Shown here: piece after piece, positions 7,095-14,767 of the stretch
Layout of the letters: each line of letters opens with the position of its first letter
How positions within the stretch are numbered: the first letter of the stretch is position 1
NCBI GenBank assembly: GCA_038257655.1
Contig: JBBSJC010000114.1
Span: 1 to 17,199 of the forward strand
Length of the DNA stretch: 17,199 nt
Reading direction: 5' to 3'
DNA from: DASUME01 sp038257655
GTDB lineage: Bacteria > Myxococcota_A > Polyangia > Polyangiales > DASUME01
Notes under the pieces: model-generated
Database searches by the model: none
What the model was told of the DNA's origin: nothing
The model's input: only the letters and a program-made list of their open reading frames with translations
Made by a program: the position numbers and the translations under genes

Positions 7095-8243
7095 GTGAGA
7101 CGCACACGCCTTCTGCCATCATTCGCTTCGCTCGCACTTACTTCGGTTGCGTCCGCGGCCTGCCTATCGCTCGCTTGTGGCGGCGCAAGCAAAGCTGCTC
7201 CGAGCCAAGCCACCCCCGCGGAGGCTGGCAGCGATAGCGGCGACGCATCGCCGACCATGCCAGGCGAAGCCGGTGCGAACGAGACGCCGATGAGCGACGC
7301 CGCTCAGACATCGAATGACGCGGGCAACAGCTCGGGCGACGATGCGGGCATGAAGCCGCAGGCATTTCCCCATCCCCTTGAGAACACAGCCGCTCCGAGC
7401 TTGCTTGCCAGCAGAGGCACGCTTCAGTCGCTCGAGGGTCCTTTCTGGGATGCGTCGACTCAGACGGTGTTGTTCTCGGACGTGGTCGAGAATGACGCCC
7501 AAGGCGCGCGCATCGTGCGCTACAGGCCGAGCGACGGCGAGCTGAGCACGGTGCCCTATCCCGGCGCTCCGATCACCACGAACGGGCTTGCCCTCGACGC
7601 CCAGGGTCGCCTCTATGCCTGTGAGCGCACGAAGGGTGTCGTGGCACGTATCGATAATGGCGTGCGCAGCGAGCTCGCCTCCCAGTACGAAGGTAAGCCC
7701 CTGTCTGCCCCCAACGACATCGTGCTGCGAGGCGATGGCAACATCTACTTCAGCGATCCGCAGTGGGGCACAAAAAACCCGGGCACGAAGGTCGCAGCCT
7801 ATCGCATCGATCCGCAAGGTGAGATCACGCGCATCTTCGATGCGGCGCAACCCAACGGCATCGCGTTATCCCCCGACGAAAAGACCTTGTACGTAGGCAG
7901 CGACACGGCCCACGCGATTTGGAAGCTTACGCTCGATGACCAGGGCGCGGTGACCGCCACGGACTCCTTCATCACCGCAAGCGCCGTGCCCCAGTCCAAC
8001 TTTGCAACGCCCGACGGCATCTGCGTGGACGATGCGGGCAACCTGTACGTCGCGAATTACGACGCCAAGGTCCATGCGGTCCAAGTGTTCGATGCGAAAG
8101 GCGTGCACCTGGGCGCTATCGACTTGCCCGATGGCTCGAACGTGACCAACTGCTCGTTTGGCTCAGTCGACCGGCGCACCCTGTTCGTGACCACGACCAA
8201 GGCTCTGTACAGCGTGCGGCTCAATGTGCCTGGCATGCCCTAA
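7095..8243 (+). CDS. SMP-30/gluconolactonase/LRE-family lipoprotein
   Basis: A 382-residue predicted six-bladed beta-propeller hydrolase, anchored at the envelope. The signal peptide has n-region MRRTR and lipobox LSLAC with C28 as lipid acceptor, then a ~60-residue Ala/Gly/Ser/Asp-rich linker. The propeller begins near 105. Expected metal ligands of the SMP-30 fold are E114 (LEGPFWD), N254 (QPNGIALSPD) and D307 (TPDGICVDD); N207 in SAPNDIVLRGDGNIYFSD is the usual substrate-site Asn. Family members hydrolyse sugar lactones or organophosphate-like esters; the substrate here is unknown. The start is the GTG at 7095, supported by the signal peptide rather than by a ribosome site, which is weak. 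The gene follows the Gly/Asn-rich lipoprotein by 78 bases and converges on the phosphatidyltransferase 15 bases away, with no visible terminator. Confidence 0.9.
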   Translation: MRRTRLLPSFASLALTSVASAACLSLACGGASKAAPSQATPAEAGSDSGDASPTMPGEAGANETPMSDAAQTSNDAGNSSGDDAGMKPQAFPHPLENTAAPSLLASRGTLQSLEGPFWDASTQTVLFSDVVENDAQGARIVRYRPSDGELSTVPYPGAPITTNGLALDAQGRLYACERTKGVVARIDNGVRSELASQYEGKPLSAPNDIVLRGDGNIYFSDPQWGTKNPGTKVAAYRIDPQGEITRIFDAAQPNGIALSPDEKTLYVGSDTAHAIWKLTLDDQGAVTATDSFITASAVPQSNFATPDGICVDDAGNLYVANYDAKVHAVQVFDAKGVHLGAIDLPDGSNVTNCSFGSVDRRTLFVTTTKALYSVRLNVPGMP

Positions 8244-8258
8244 CGACTTTGGACGGGC

Positions 8259-8888
8259 CTAAATCTTGGGAATCCGGATCGTGCTGATCATCAGGCTGCC
8301 GCTCGCAAAGTACATGAGCGCCAGCGGATGCAGCGTTAGAGAGCCGAGCTCGATGCTGCCAAACGGAAGCTGATCACCGACCTTACCCATGGCGGTCAAC
8401 ACCGCGAACACGCCCACGAGCAGCACGCTGGTCGGAATTGGCGTGCCTTCGAAATGGCTGACCTTACCCGTGTCATCCGAGAGCTCGGCCGCCGTCGCGT
8501 TGAAGCGCGCCAGGCGGCTGATCCCGCAGCTGACGAAGTAAAGCAGGACGGCGACATCCAGGGCACTGCGCAGGCCCAGGGCGAAACCGAGCGCAGCTGG
8601 CGCCATGCCAAAGGAAATCACGTCCGCGAGCGAATCAAGATCGGCACCGAGCGGCGAGGAGCGGCGACGCCAACGTGCGACGCGCCCGTCTGCAAAGTCC
8701 AGAATCAACGCCAGGGGAAAGAGCGCCATCGCCCACCACAACCAATCTGACTCTTGGGTCGCGATGTACTGCATCAACGCCAAAATCGCGCCGGCGCCGC
8801 AGCCGCCGTTGCCGAGGGTGAGCACATCTGCGAGCGCAAACGTACGAATCAGCGAAAAAGGGCGAGGTTTGGAATCGGGCTCTGTCAT
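8259..8888 (-). CDS. pssA: CDP-alcohol phosphatidyltransferase, probable CDP-diacylglycerol-serine O-phosphatidyltransferase
   Basis: A 209-residue membrane enzyme of phospholipid synthesis. The complete CDP-alcohol phosphatidyltransferase signature is present: D64-x2-D67-G68-x2-A71-R72-x8-G81-x3-D85-x3-D89. Around it are several hydrophobic helices. The ISRLARFN segment downstream and the overall length fit the PssA subgroup, which transfers a phosphatidyl group from CDP-diacylglycerol to serine, the first step to phosphatidylethanolamine. The general family is certain; the serine specificity is inferred from PssA-like blocks and should be treated as likely rather than proven. No phosphatidylserine decarboxylase gene is adjacent. 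The ATG at 8888 lacks a strong ribosome site. The gene shares a 57-base divergent gap with the TMEM220-like gene, so their promoters overlap or face each other closely. Confidence 0.88.
   Translation of the reverse strand: MTEPDSKPRPFSLIRTFALADVLTLGNGGCGAGAILALMQYIATQESDWLWWAMALFPLALILDFADGRVARWRRRSSPLGADLDSLADVISFGMAPAALGFALGLRSALDVAVLLYFVSCGISRLARFNATAAELSDDTGKVSHFEGTPIPTSVLLVGVFAVLTAMGKVGDQLPFGSIELGSLTLHPLALMYFASGSLMISTIRIPKI
8379..8467 (-). repeat. Two copies of the over-represented octamer GTAAGGTC within pssA
   Basis: GACCTTAC occurs at 8379-8386 and 8460-8467, 81 bases apart, each inside a Gly-Lys-Val stretch of PssA (GGT AAG GTC). Seven more copies lie elsewhere in the window: 1403-1410, 2631-2638, 5651-5658, 11550-11557 and 15135-15142 on the plus strand, 5011-5018 and 11688-11695 on the minus strand. 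See findings. Confidence 0.6.
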
Positions 8889-8945
8889 GGATCTGGACCA
8901 AAGCTACACTCTCAGGCGCCGCAGCGCCCACAAAGCAGGGGTATC

Positions 8946-9308
8946 GTGTCTTTTCGCATTATCAGTGCCGCGTTCTGCCTGCTCGCTCTCTGGTCTGCGT
9001 ATCTGCAGCTCAATGATCCGGATCCCGAGCGCTGGATCGCCATGTACTTGTCCTGCGCATGGCTGGCGCTGCTCGGCGCGCTCGGGAAGGCCGCGCCTAA
9101 GCAGGCGCTAGTGGTGGGCCTCGTGGCGCTGATCTGGGCGGCAGCGATCGCGCCGGAGCTGCTCGGTGCCTGGAAGCCCGGCGACTTGAACGCGACCATG
9201 AGCAACGCGCGGCCGGAGATCGAGTACGGGCGCGAGTTTTTCGGGCTGGTGATCGTGGCAGGTTACGCGCTGGCTGCCTTCGGAATGACGCGTCGGGCTC
9301 GCGGCTGA
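8946..9308 (+). CDS. TMEM220-like small membrane protein
   Basis: A 120-residue protein with about four hydrophobic segments and the conserved short block YLQLNDPDPERW (about 19-30) typical of the transmembrane-220 family, which has no established biochemical role. A second conserved part, ARPEIEYGREFFGL, precedes the last helix. The frame is open upstream to 8754, but that region is the antisense of pssA and gives a charged, non-family sequence. The GTG at 8946 is chosen because AGGGG lies at 8937-8941 and the helix begins right after. It is divergent from pssA. The inner membrane is the expected location. Confidence 0.82.
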   Translation: MSFRIISAAFCLLALWSAYLQLNDPDPERWIAMYLSCAWLALLGALGKAAPKQALVVGLVALIWAAAIAPELLGAWKPGDLNATMSNARPEIEYGREFFGLVIVAGYALAAFGMTRRARG

Positions 9309-9468
9309 GCCGTCGCTCGCGCTCACAGCAGCGCACACGGCGGGACAAGACCCCAGCGGGCAAGCACCGGCGTGTAACGGTAGGCCGCTGTTTTGCGAAC
9401 TGCTCCCAGACGCTGCCCGTGGTCTGGATCCGGTTGGTCCGGGAGCCGGCGTCTTGGGAGGGACTCCG

Positions 9469-10587
9469 ATGAGCTCTATCGAATCGGCCATGCGTGCGAT
9501 GCGTGCGCTGTTCAGCGGCCGCGGCGGTCTGTGGCTCGTGGGCCTGGGCGCGCTCGTGCTGGCCGTGCTCGTCATGCGCTCTTCGTGGGCGGCGCCGCGG
9601 GCCGATGCGCAGCCGGAAAGGACGAGCATCATGTCGCAACAAAAATACGCAAAGCCTACGGATGCCGAGCTGAAGAAGAAGCTGCCTGCGCTCGCCTATG
9701 ACGTCACGCAGAACGAGGGCACCGAGCCACCGTTTCGTAACCCTTTTCATGACAGCCACGAGGCCGGTCTGTATGTCGATGTGACCACGGGCGAGCCCTT
9801 GTTCAGCTCGATCGACAAGTTTGACTCGGGCACGGGCTGGCCGAGCTTTACGCAACCGGTCGAGCCCGGCCGCGTGGTGTCTAAGACAGACAGCGCCCAT
9901 GGCATGACACGCGTGGAAGTCCGCTCTAAAGCGGGCGATGCCCACCTCGGCCATGTGTTCGATGACGGGCCCGCGCCGACGCATCAACGCTATTGCATCA
10001 ACTCAGCCGCCTTACGCTTTATCCCGGTCGCGAAGATCGAAGCAGCAGGATACGCGGCCTATTTGCCGCTATTTGGCAAGGCCTCCGCAGGCAAAGGGTC
10101 CGTCGAGACGGCCGTGCTCGCTGGCGGCTGCTTTTGGGGCATGGAAGACCTGCTACGCAAAATCCCGGGCGTGGTCGAGACGGAGGTCGGATACGCAGGC
10201 GGCGCGACGAAAAGCCCGAGCTACGACGACGTCAAAGGCGGCGACACAGGTCACGCAGAGTCGGTACGCGTGACCTTTGACCCGTCGAAGCTGTCGTACG
10301 CGGACCTGCTCGAGAAGTGGTACTTCCGCATGCACGACCCCACGACCAAGAACCGCCAGGGCAACGATCAAGGCACCCAGTATCGCTCGGTCATCTTCGC
10401 GGCCAATCCAGCACAGCGTAAGGTGGCCGAAGAGGTGAAAGCGCGCGTGGGCAAGTCAGGTAAGTGGAAGGCTCCGATCGTGACCGAGATCGTCGATGCC
10501 GGTCCCTTCACGCCCGCGGAAAGTTCTCACCAGGATTATCTGGTCCGCAATCCCAACGGTTATACCTGCCACTACTTGCGTGACTGA
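9469..10587 (+). CDS. Bifunctional methionine sulfoxide reductase MsrB-MsrA, membrane-anchored or exported
   Basis: A 372-residue fusion that reduces both R- and S-methionine sulfoxide. A hydrophobic segment at about 20-37 followed by SWAAPRADA suggests a signal anchor or signal peptide, so the catalytic part probably works in the periplasm. The MsrB domain (about 60-190) has catalytic C176 in RYCINSAAL, but both CxxC zinc pairs are missing (VDVT and SKAG in their places), and the SGCGWPSF Cys is Thr (SGTGWPSF). The MsrA domain (about 213-372) has C221 in GGCFWG, the GYAGG block, and a Cys near the C-terminus in GYTCHYLRD. ATG 9469 follows GGGAGGG at 9456-9462 by six bases. An internal ATG at 9631 (residue 55) also has a good ribosome site, which would yield a cytosolic form. 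The gene stands 109 bases before the royal-jelly-family gene. Confidence 0.94.
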   Translation: MSSIESAMRAMRALFSGRGGLWLVGLGALVLAVLVMRSSWAAPRADAQPERTSIMSQQKYAKPTDAELKKKLPALAYDVTQNEGTEPPFRNPFHDSHEAGLYVDVTTGEPLFSSIDKFDSGTGWPSFTQPVEPGRVVSKTDSAHGMTRVEVRSKAGDAHLGHVFDDGPAPTHQRYCINSAALRFIPVAKIEAAGYAAYLPLFGKASAGKGSVETAVLAGGCFWGMEDLLRKIPGVVETEVGYAGGATKSPSYDDVKGGDTGHAESVRVTFDPSKLSYADLLEKWYFRMHDPTTKNRQGNDQGTQYRSVIFAANPAQRKVAEEVKARVGKSGKWKAPIVTEIVDAGPFTPAESSHQDYLVRNPNGYTCHYLRD

Positions 10588-10696
10588 GCCCGCTGCTCTG
10601 TCAGGGCGACCAGCCGTGGAGAGAACGCTTGATCTGACGCACCTTCGTGGGTTACGTGCAGAGCTGAACAACGTTTACCCACAAGGATCTCGCACC

Positions 10697-11728
10697 ATGA
10701 CCGATTCGATCGACCCCAATGTCATCGAGGTCGCCTCGTTTGGTGACTTTCAACCGACGGGCATCGCCGTCTCGAAAACAGAGCGTAAATTCGTGTGTTT
10801 TCCGCGCTGGGCGCCCGAGCACAAGGCGCCGCAGGTGGCCGAAATCGCAGCGGACGGCAGCCTGAAGCCCTACCCCGACCAGCACTGGAACAGCTGGCAG
10901 GACGGCGAATCACCGCGCGACAAGTTCGTGTGCGTGCAGAGCGTGTACATCGATCCCTGGGACCGGCTGTGGGTACTCGAGCCGGGCGCCGTTTACTTCG
11001 GTCCGGTCGTGCCGGGCGCGCCCAAGCTGCATCGGATCGATTTAGCGACGAACAAAATCGTCAAGACGATTTACTTTGATCAAACGAGCGCGCCCTTGAA
11101 CGGCTACCTCAACGACGTGCGCCTGAACGACAAAGGCACCCACGCGTACATCACCGATTCGAACTTGGGTCACCTGGTCGTGGTCGATCTCGAAAAGGGT
11201 ACAAGCCGCGTGGTACTCGACTCCCATCCCTCGATGAAGGCCGAGTCTGACTGTGTTCCCACCGTCGAGGGCACCGAAATCAGATTGCCAGATGGCAGCG
11301 TGTTCCAGGTGCACTCAGACGGAATCGCCGTCACCAAGGGTTACTGTTATTACCACTCGGTCACCGGCCGCAACCTATACCGTATCAAAACGGATTTGCT
11401 CGACGACCCTGCTTTGAGCGAGGCCGAGCTTGCCAAGGGCGTGGAAAAACTGGGAGACAGCGGCATACCTGACGGTCTTTTCGGCTGCGAAGATGGCGAT
11501 CTCGTCATGACTGCCCTCGAGAAGAACGGCATCGATCTGTGGCGCGACGGTAAGGTCATGCCGGTCTGTCGTGATGCTCGCATCCAATGGCCCGACAGCG
11601 TGGCGGTTCAGAACGGCTGGATTTACGTGACCGCCTCGCAGGTACATTTGATGGCCCTGTTCAACGGCGGCGTGGACAAGCGCACCCGACCTTACGGTCT
11701 GTACAAGGTCAAAAAACCAGCACGCTGA
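10697..11728 (+). CDS. Major royal jelly/yellow-family protein (L-dopachrome tautomerase-related)
   Basis: A 343-residue predicted six-bladed beta-propeller of the MRJP/yellow family, best known from insects and present in scattered bacteria. Family-like blocks are CFPRWAPEHKAPQVAEI (about 34-50), VCVQSVYIDPWDRLWVLEPG (about 76-95), the GYLNDVRLNDKGTHAYITDS block (about 136-155), SDGIAVTKGYCYYHSVTGRNLYRI (about 207-230) and WPDSVAVQNGWIYVTASQ. Insect Yellow proteins act in melanin synthesis and bind amines, but the bacterial function is not established and I do not assign a reaction. No signal peptide is visible, unlike secreted insect members, so it is probably cytoplasmic. ATG 10697 has AAGGA at 10683-10687; the frame is open upstream to 10496 but overlaps msrBA. 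Co-transcription with msrBA is possible. Confidence 0.85.
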   Translation: MTDSIDPNVIEVASFGDFQPTGIAVSKTERKFVCFPRWAPEHKAPQVAEIAADGSLKPYPDQHWNSWQDGESPRDKFVCVQSVYIDPWDRLWVLEPGAVYFGPVVPGAPKLHRIDLATNKIVKTIYFDQTSAPLNGYLNDVRLNDKGTHAYITDSNLGHLVVVDLEKGTSRVVLDSHPSMKAESDCVPTVEGTEIRLPDGSVFQVHSDGIAVTKGYCYYHSVTGRNLYRIKTDLLDDPALSEAELAKGVEKLGDSGIPDGLFGCEDGDLVMTALEKNGIDLWRDGKVMPVCRDARIQWPDSVAVQNGWIYVTASQVHLMALFNGGVDKRTRPYGLYKVKKPAR

Positions 11729-11904
11729 TCAAACCGCAGGAGCGCAGCGACAGTCGATCAGCCCTATCAAACCTCGCCAACTTCGGACGGAAAACTACAA
11801 CACGGGCAAAACTCGCTGTTCATGCCAGGTCTGTCACCGCTTTGAAGCTGACGTGGCGTGCCGGATCGGCGACAGTGGGTCTCTTTTCTTACGTGAGGTG
11901 TACC

Positions 11905-12936
11905 GTGAGGAGACCGCGCTTATCCCTAGCTTTGCCCTATTCGATCCAGACCCTCGTCTGTGCAAGCAGCTTCGTCTGTGCAAGCAGCTTCGTCTGTTCA
12001 TGTAGCGTCGATGTACGCGATACCGGGAGCTACCTCGATTCGGATGGAGGCGGCGCGAGCGCTGGCGCTCAGACGGCGGGCGGCTCTCAGACCGGAGGCC
12101 AAACAGGCGATGCTCAGACCGGCGGCACTGGCGGTCAGACAGCCGGTGGCAGTGGCTCCGATTCCTCGGTCGGCTGCGACAAGATGGACATCCTGTTCGT
12201 GATCGATAACTCGGGCTCCATGGCCCAAGAGCAGGCGAACCTCGCGACCAACTTCCCAAAGTTCATCGCGGTGCTCGACGCCTTTCACGGAGGCAAGCTC
12301 GACTACCGGGTGGGCGTGACGACAACCTCGTTTCCCACTGAGTTCTTGGGCATCACGGTCGGCACAGGCGAAGAAGGTGCGCTGCTGAAGAGCGCCTCGA
12401 TGACCAGACCCTGGCTCGAGCGCGCGGATCCAAACGTGTCTGAGACGTTCACCAGCCTCGCCACCGTCGGCGTAGACGGCTCGGGGCAGGAGCAGCAGCT
12501 CAAGGCGGCCCAGGCAGCGGTCACTGAACGCGTGACAGATCAATCGAACGCGGGCTTCTTGCGCCCCGACGCCTTACTGTCCGTGATCATCCTGACGGAC
12601 GAAGACGATGGCAGCACCGGCTCCCCTCAGTCTACGGGCGGTTTTCCGTTTCCTCTGCCAGGCATGGAAGTGCCTGTCGCGGACATCATCGCGACCTTCG
12701 ACATGGTCACCGGCGCGCGCGCGCGGTGGGCTGCGGCGGTGATCGCAGGCGACAAAGCGCCGATGTGCACTTCACAGTTTGGCAATGCGAACTACGCAAA
12801 CAGACTGCTCGATTTCGTGATGCAAACTGGCCCCAATGCTGTCTTCAGCTCGATTTGCGACGGCGACCTGAGTAAATCCTTGGCCGACGCGCTCAATACC
12901 TTCTCGGCCGCTTGCGACAACTACACGCTGATCTGA
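11905..12936 (+). CDS. Von Willebrand factor A domain lipoprotein
   Basis: A 343-residue exported protein. GTG 11905 follows GAGG at 11895-11898 by six bases; the longer open frame from 11587 overlaps the upstream gene and is not real. The N-terminus VRRPRLSLALPYSIQTL is a signal peptide whose end is a tandem repeat, VCASSF VCASSF VCSCSV, giving several candidate lipid-acceptor Cys. A Gly/Gln/Thr-rich linker (about 50-88, with GGQTGG-like units) leads to the VWA domain, which starts at CDKMDILFVIDNSGSM. The metal-site DxSxS is D101, S103 and S105, and a later ILTDEDDGS block fits the second loop. Many large-genome myxobacteria carry such VWA lipoproteins; ligand and role are unknown. The gene stands 176 bases after the royal-jelly-family gene and converges on the pyrophosphatase. 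Confidence 0.88.
   Translation: MRRPRLSLALPYSIQTLVCASSFVCASSFVCSCSVDVRDTGSYLDSDGGGASAGAQTAGGSQTGGQTGDAQTGGTGGQTAGGSGSDSSVGCDKMDILFVIDNSGSMAQEQANLATNFPKFIAVLDAFHGGKLDYRVGVTTTSFPTEFLGITVGTGEEGALLKSASMTRPWLERADPNVSETFTSLATVGVDGSGQEQQLKAAQAAVTERVTDQSNAGFLRPDALLSVIILTDEDDGSTGSPQSTGGFPFPLPGMEVPVADIIATFDMVTGARARWAAAVIAGDKAPMCTSQFGNANYANRLLDFVMQTGPNAVFSSICDGDLSKSLADALNTFSAACDNYTLI
11955..12008 (+). repeat. 18-bp tandem repeat inside the VWA lipoprotein signal peptide
   Basis: CGTCTGTGCAAGCAGCTT is present twice without change (11955-11972, 11973-11990) and followed by a third degenerate copy (11991-12008). Being a multiple of three, copy gain or loss would keep the reading frame and add or remove a hexapeptide FVCASS, changing the number of candidate lipobox Cys. 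Confidence 0.9.
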
Positions 12937-13009
12937 CGAGGGGACCTGGCTCGAGCACACGCTCAACTCCGCCGTTCGGCCTGCCTGTCGCGCGCGCGGG
13001 CACCGACAA

Positions 13010-13420
13010 CTACGCCAAAGTAATGCCGCCGTAACGGGTTGCGCCCGGCTTGCGTCGTAGTGCGTTGAGCACGGTCTTGGCTTGGGCATACAAGCTAAAG
13101 AAGCCGGCGATCAGTGCCCGTTCGCGCAGGCTCAAGGGTTGGGCAGAACAGATCCACTTCGGGTCCTCGTCGCCCGCGTCGACAAACCTTACGCACGCGA
13201 CCACCGGGTGAACCGCCAAGCTGCCGCGACGCAAGCGAGGCCCGAGCACCACCGCGTCAAGACGGTCTCCATCGCCTGAGCAAGTGTCAGGAACGCTGCC
13301 GTAATTGAACGGACAGGGCGCAGGCGAGATGAAATCGATGCTGCCATCGTCCCGGCGCTTGATGAAGCCGCCGAGCGGAACTTCAATCACCACGGCGAGC
13401 TGTTTCGGAAACTCCAACAT
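13010..13420 (-). CDS. Divergent short family I inorganic pyrophosphatase-like protein
   Basis: A 136-residue protein, shorter than the ~165-175 of bacterial family I pyrophosphatases. Matching blocks are VVIEVP (E20 region), PFNYGSVPDTCSGDGDRLD (the NYG and DGDxxD blocks, E. coli Y55, D65, D67, D70) and DAGDEDPKWI (D97, D102, K104). The four metal-binding Asp are therefore kept. By eye alignment E31 and R43 are replaced (IKYE becomes IKRR; VDRF becomes DFIS) and Y51 is Cys. It may be a low-activity or repurposed phosphohydrolase rather than the housekeeping enzyme. ATG 13420 is chosen with AGGTGA just upstream; a GTG directly before it is the alternative. The gene is back to back with the metallophosphoesterase (65-base gap) and converges on the VWA gene. 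Confidence 0.75.
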   Translation of the reverse strand: MLEFPKQLAVVIEVPLGGFIKRRDDGSIDFISPAPCPFNYGSVPDTCSGDGDRLDAVVLGPRLRRGSLAVHPVVACVRFVDAGDEDPKWICSAQPLSLRERALIAGFFSLYAQAKTVLNALRRKPGATRYGGITLA

Positions 13421-13485
13421 CACTCACCTAGAAGGTCTACCCAGCACGCGACGCAGCCTAGCGCTATCCTGCGCGGCAACAACAG

Positions 13486-14664
13486 ATGTACATCTTCTTT
13501 ACGATCGTCAGTACGCTCTGGATTCTCCTCCACGTCTACGTCGCCTCGCGGCTAGTCGGACCGCTGCGCACGCGCGGCTTTTTTCGCGGCGTTCTCTACG
13601 CATTGTTCGTGGTGCTCGCGGCCCTTGGACCTAGCGTCTTCTTTGCGGACTCGTTCTTGAGTTATCCGTGGCTGCTGCCGTACACGTGGCTTGCATGGAC
13701 GTACATGGGTGCGTTCTCGATCCTGTTCGCTCTGCTCGTGGCACGCGATCTCACCTGGCTCGTACTGCGCGCAGTCGATGCCCTGATGCGCAAGCGCGAC
13801 CCCGCCAAAGGCCTGCTTCCACCTTCAGCGGAGCGACGAAACTTTCTGATGAAAGTAAGCGGCGGCAGTATGGTCGGCGTGACGGCAGCGGTGTCTGGTT
13901 TCGGTCTCGGTCGCGCACGGCGCGTGCCGGCAGTGCTCGAGGTCGAGATCCCGATCGCAGGCTTGCCCGCGGCCTTTGACGGTTACCACATCGTCCAGAT
14001 TTCGGACGTGCATGTCGGCGAAACCATCGACAAGGACTTCATCCTGCCGATCGTCGAGGCGATAACCTCGCTGCATCCCGATCTGATCGCGGTCACAGGC
14101 GACATCGTCGACGGCAGCGTCGACAAGTTGCGCGCGGACATCTCACCGTTGGGTTACCTGCGCGCCAAGGACGGCGTGTTCTGCGTGACCGGCAATCACG
14201 AGTATTACTCCGGCGTCGAACAGTGGACCCAGCACTTCGAAGAGCTCGGCATGAGCGTGCTCAACAATCGCCACGTGCTGATCGAGCGCGCGGGCTCGCG
14301 CATGTTGCTCGCAGGCGTGACGGACGCGCGAGAGGGCAAAAACCACCCCGGCCACACGTCGGATCCAAAGGCAGCGCTCGCGGGCGCCGCTGCCCATGAT
14401 TTCCGGATCTTGCTCGCGCACCAGCCCAAGAGCGCCTTTGAGGCAGCCAAGCTCGGCTACAAGCTGCAGCTCTCAGGGCATACGCATGGCGGGCAGTTTT
14501 TCCCTTGGAATCTGTTCGTCGGGTTGGTGCAGCACCCGATAGCCCACGGCCTCGGCAAACACGAAGGAATGTGGCTGTACGTCAGTCGCGGCACTTGTTA
14601 CTGGGGCCCGCCGATCCGTACCGTTCCTGCGGAGATTACCTCGCTGCGCTTGCGACGCGCCTGA
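13486..14664 (+). CDS. Membrane-anchored calcineurin-like metallophosphoesterase (YkuE/YaeI type)
   Basis: A 392-residue protein. The first ~110 residues form about four hydrophobic helices; the rest is the phosphoesterase domain. Metal-ligand motifs are intact and in order: D174-x-H176 (ISDVHVG), G205-D206 (TGDIVDG), G236-N237-H238-E239 and G331-H332-T333-H334. Relatives such as Bacillus YkuE and E. coli YaeI act on phosphate esters linked to the envelope or lipids; the substrate here is unknown. A twin-Arg sequence RRNFLMK at 117-123 followed by a hydrophobic stretch sits between the N-terminal helices and the catalytic domain, like the Tat signal of YkuE but internal. ATG 13486 has no clear ribosome site. 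Divergent from the pyrophosphatase-like gene. Confidence 0.91.
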   Translation: MYIFFTIVSTLWILLHVYVASRLVGPLRTRGFFRGVLYALFVVLAALGPSVFFADSFLSYPWLLPYTWLAWTYMGAFSILFALLVARDLTWLVLRAVDALMRKRDPAKGLLPPSAERRNFLMKVSGGSMVGVTAAVSGFGLGRARRVPAVLEVEIPIAGLPAAFDGYHIVQISDVHVGETIDKDFILPIVEAITSLHPDLIAVTGDIVDGSVDKLRADISPLGYLRAKDGVFCVTGNHEYYSGVEQWTQHFEELGMSVLNNRHVLIERAGSRMLLAGVTDAREGKNHPGHTSDPKAALAGAAAHDFRILLAHQPKSAFEAAKLGYKLQLSGHTHGGQFFPWNLFVGLVQHPIAHGLGKHEGMWLYVSRGTCYWGPPIRTVPAEITSLRLRRA

Positions 14665-14767
14665 GCACGCAGCCTGAGCACCTGCGAGACACGCGCATGC
14701 ACGGTCCTTGCGCAAAGCGTGAGTCTTGCCCGCGCGCGCTGCTCATTTCTGAGTACGATTGGGCGAT

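Noticed and set aside
9406..9427. CCAGAC/GTCTGG inverted repeat upstream of msrBA, considered as operator
   Set aside because: Only six bases with a 10-base gap, easily expected by chance, and no matching site elsewhere.
9097..9987. Minus-strand open frame of 296 codons
   Set aside because: It is antisense to the TMEM220-like gene and msrBA, Arg/His-rich, and resembles no family; a GC-rich shadow.
11724..11762. Inverted repeat GCTGATC/GATCAGC after the royal-jelly-family gene, considered as terminator
   Set aside because: The 7-bp stem has a 25-base loop and no U-run, so it is unlikely to terminate transcription.
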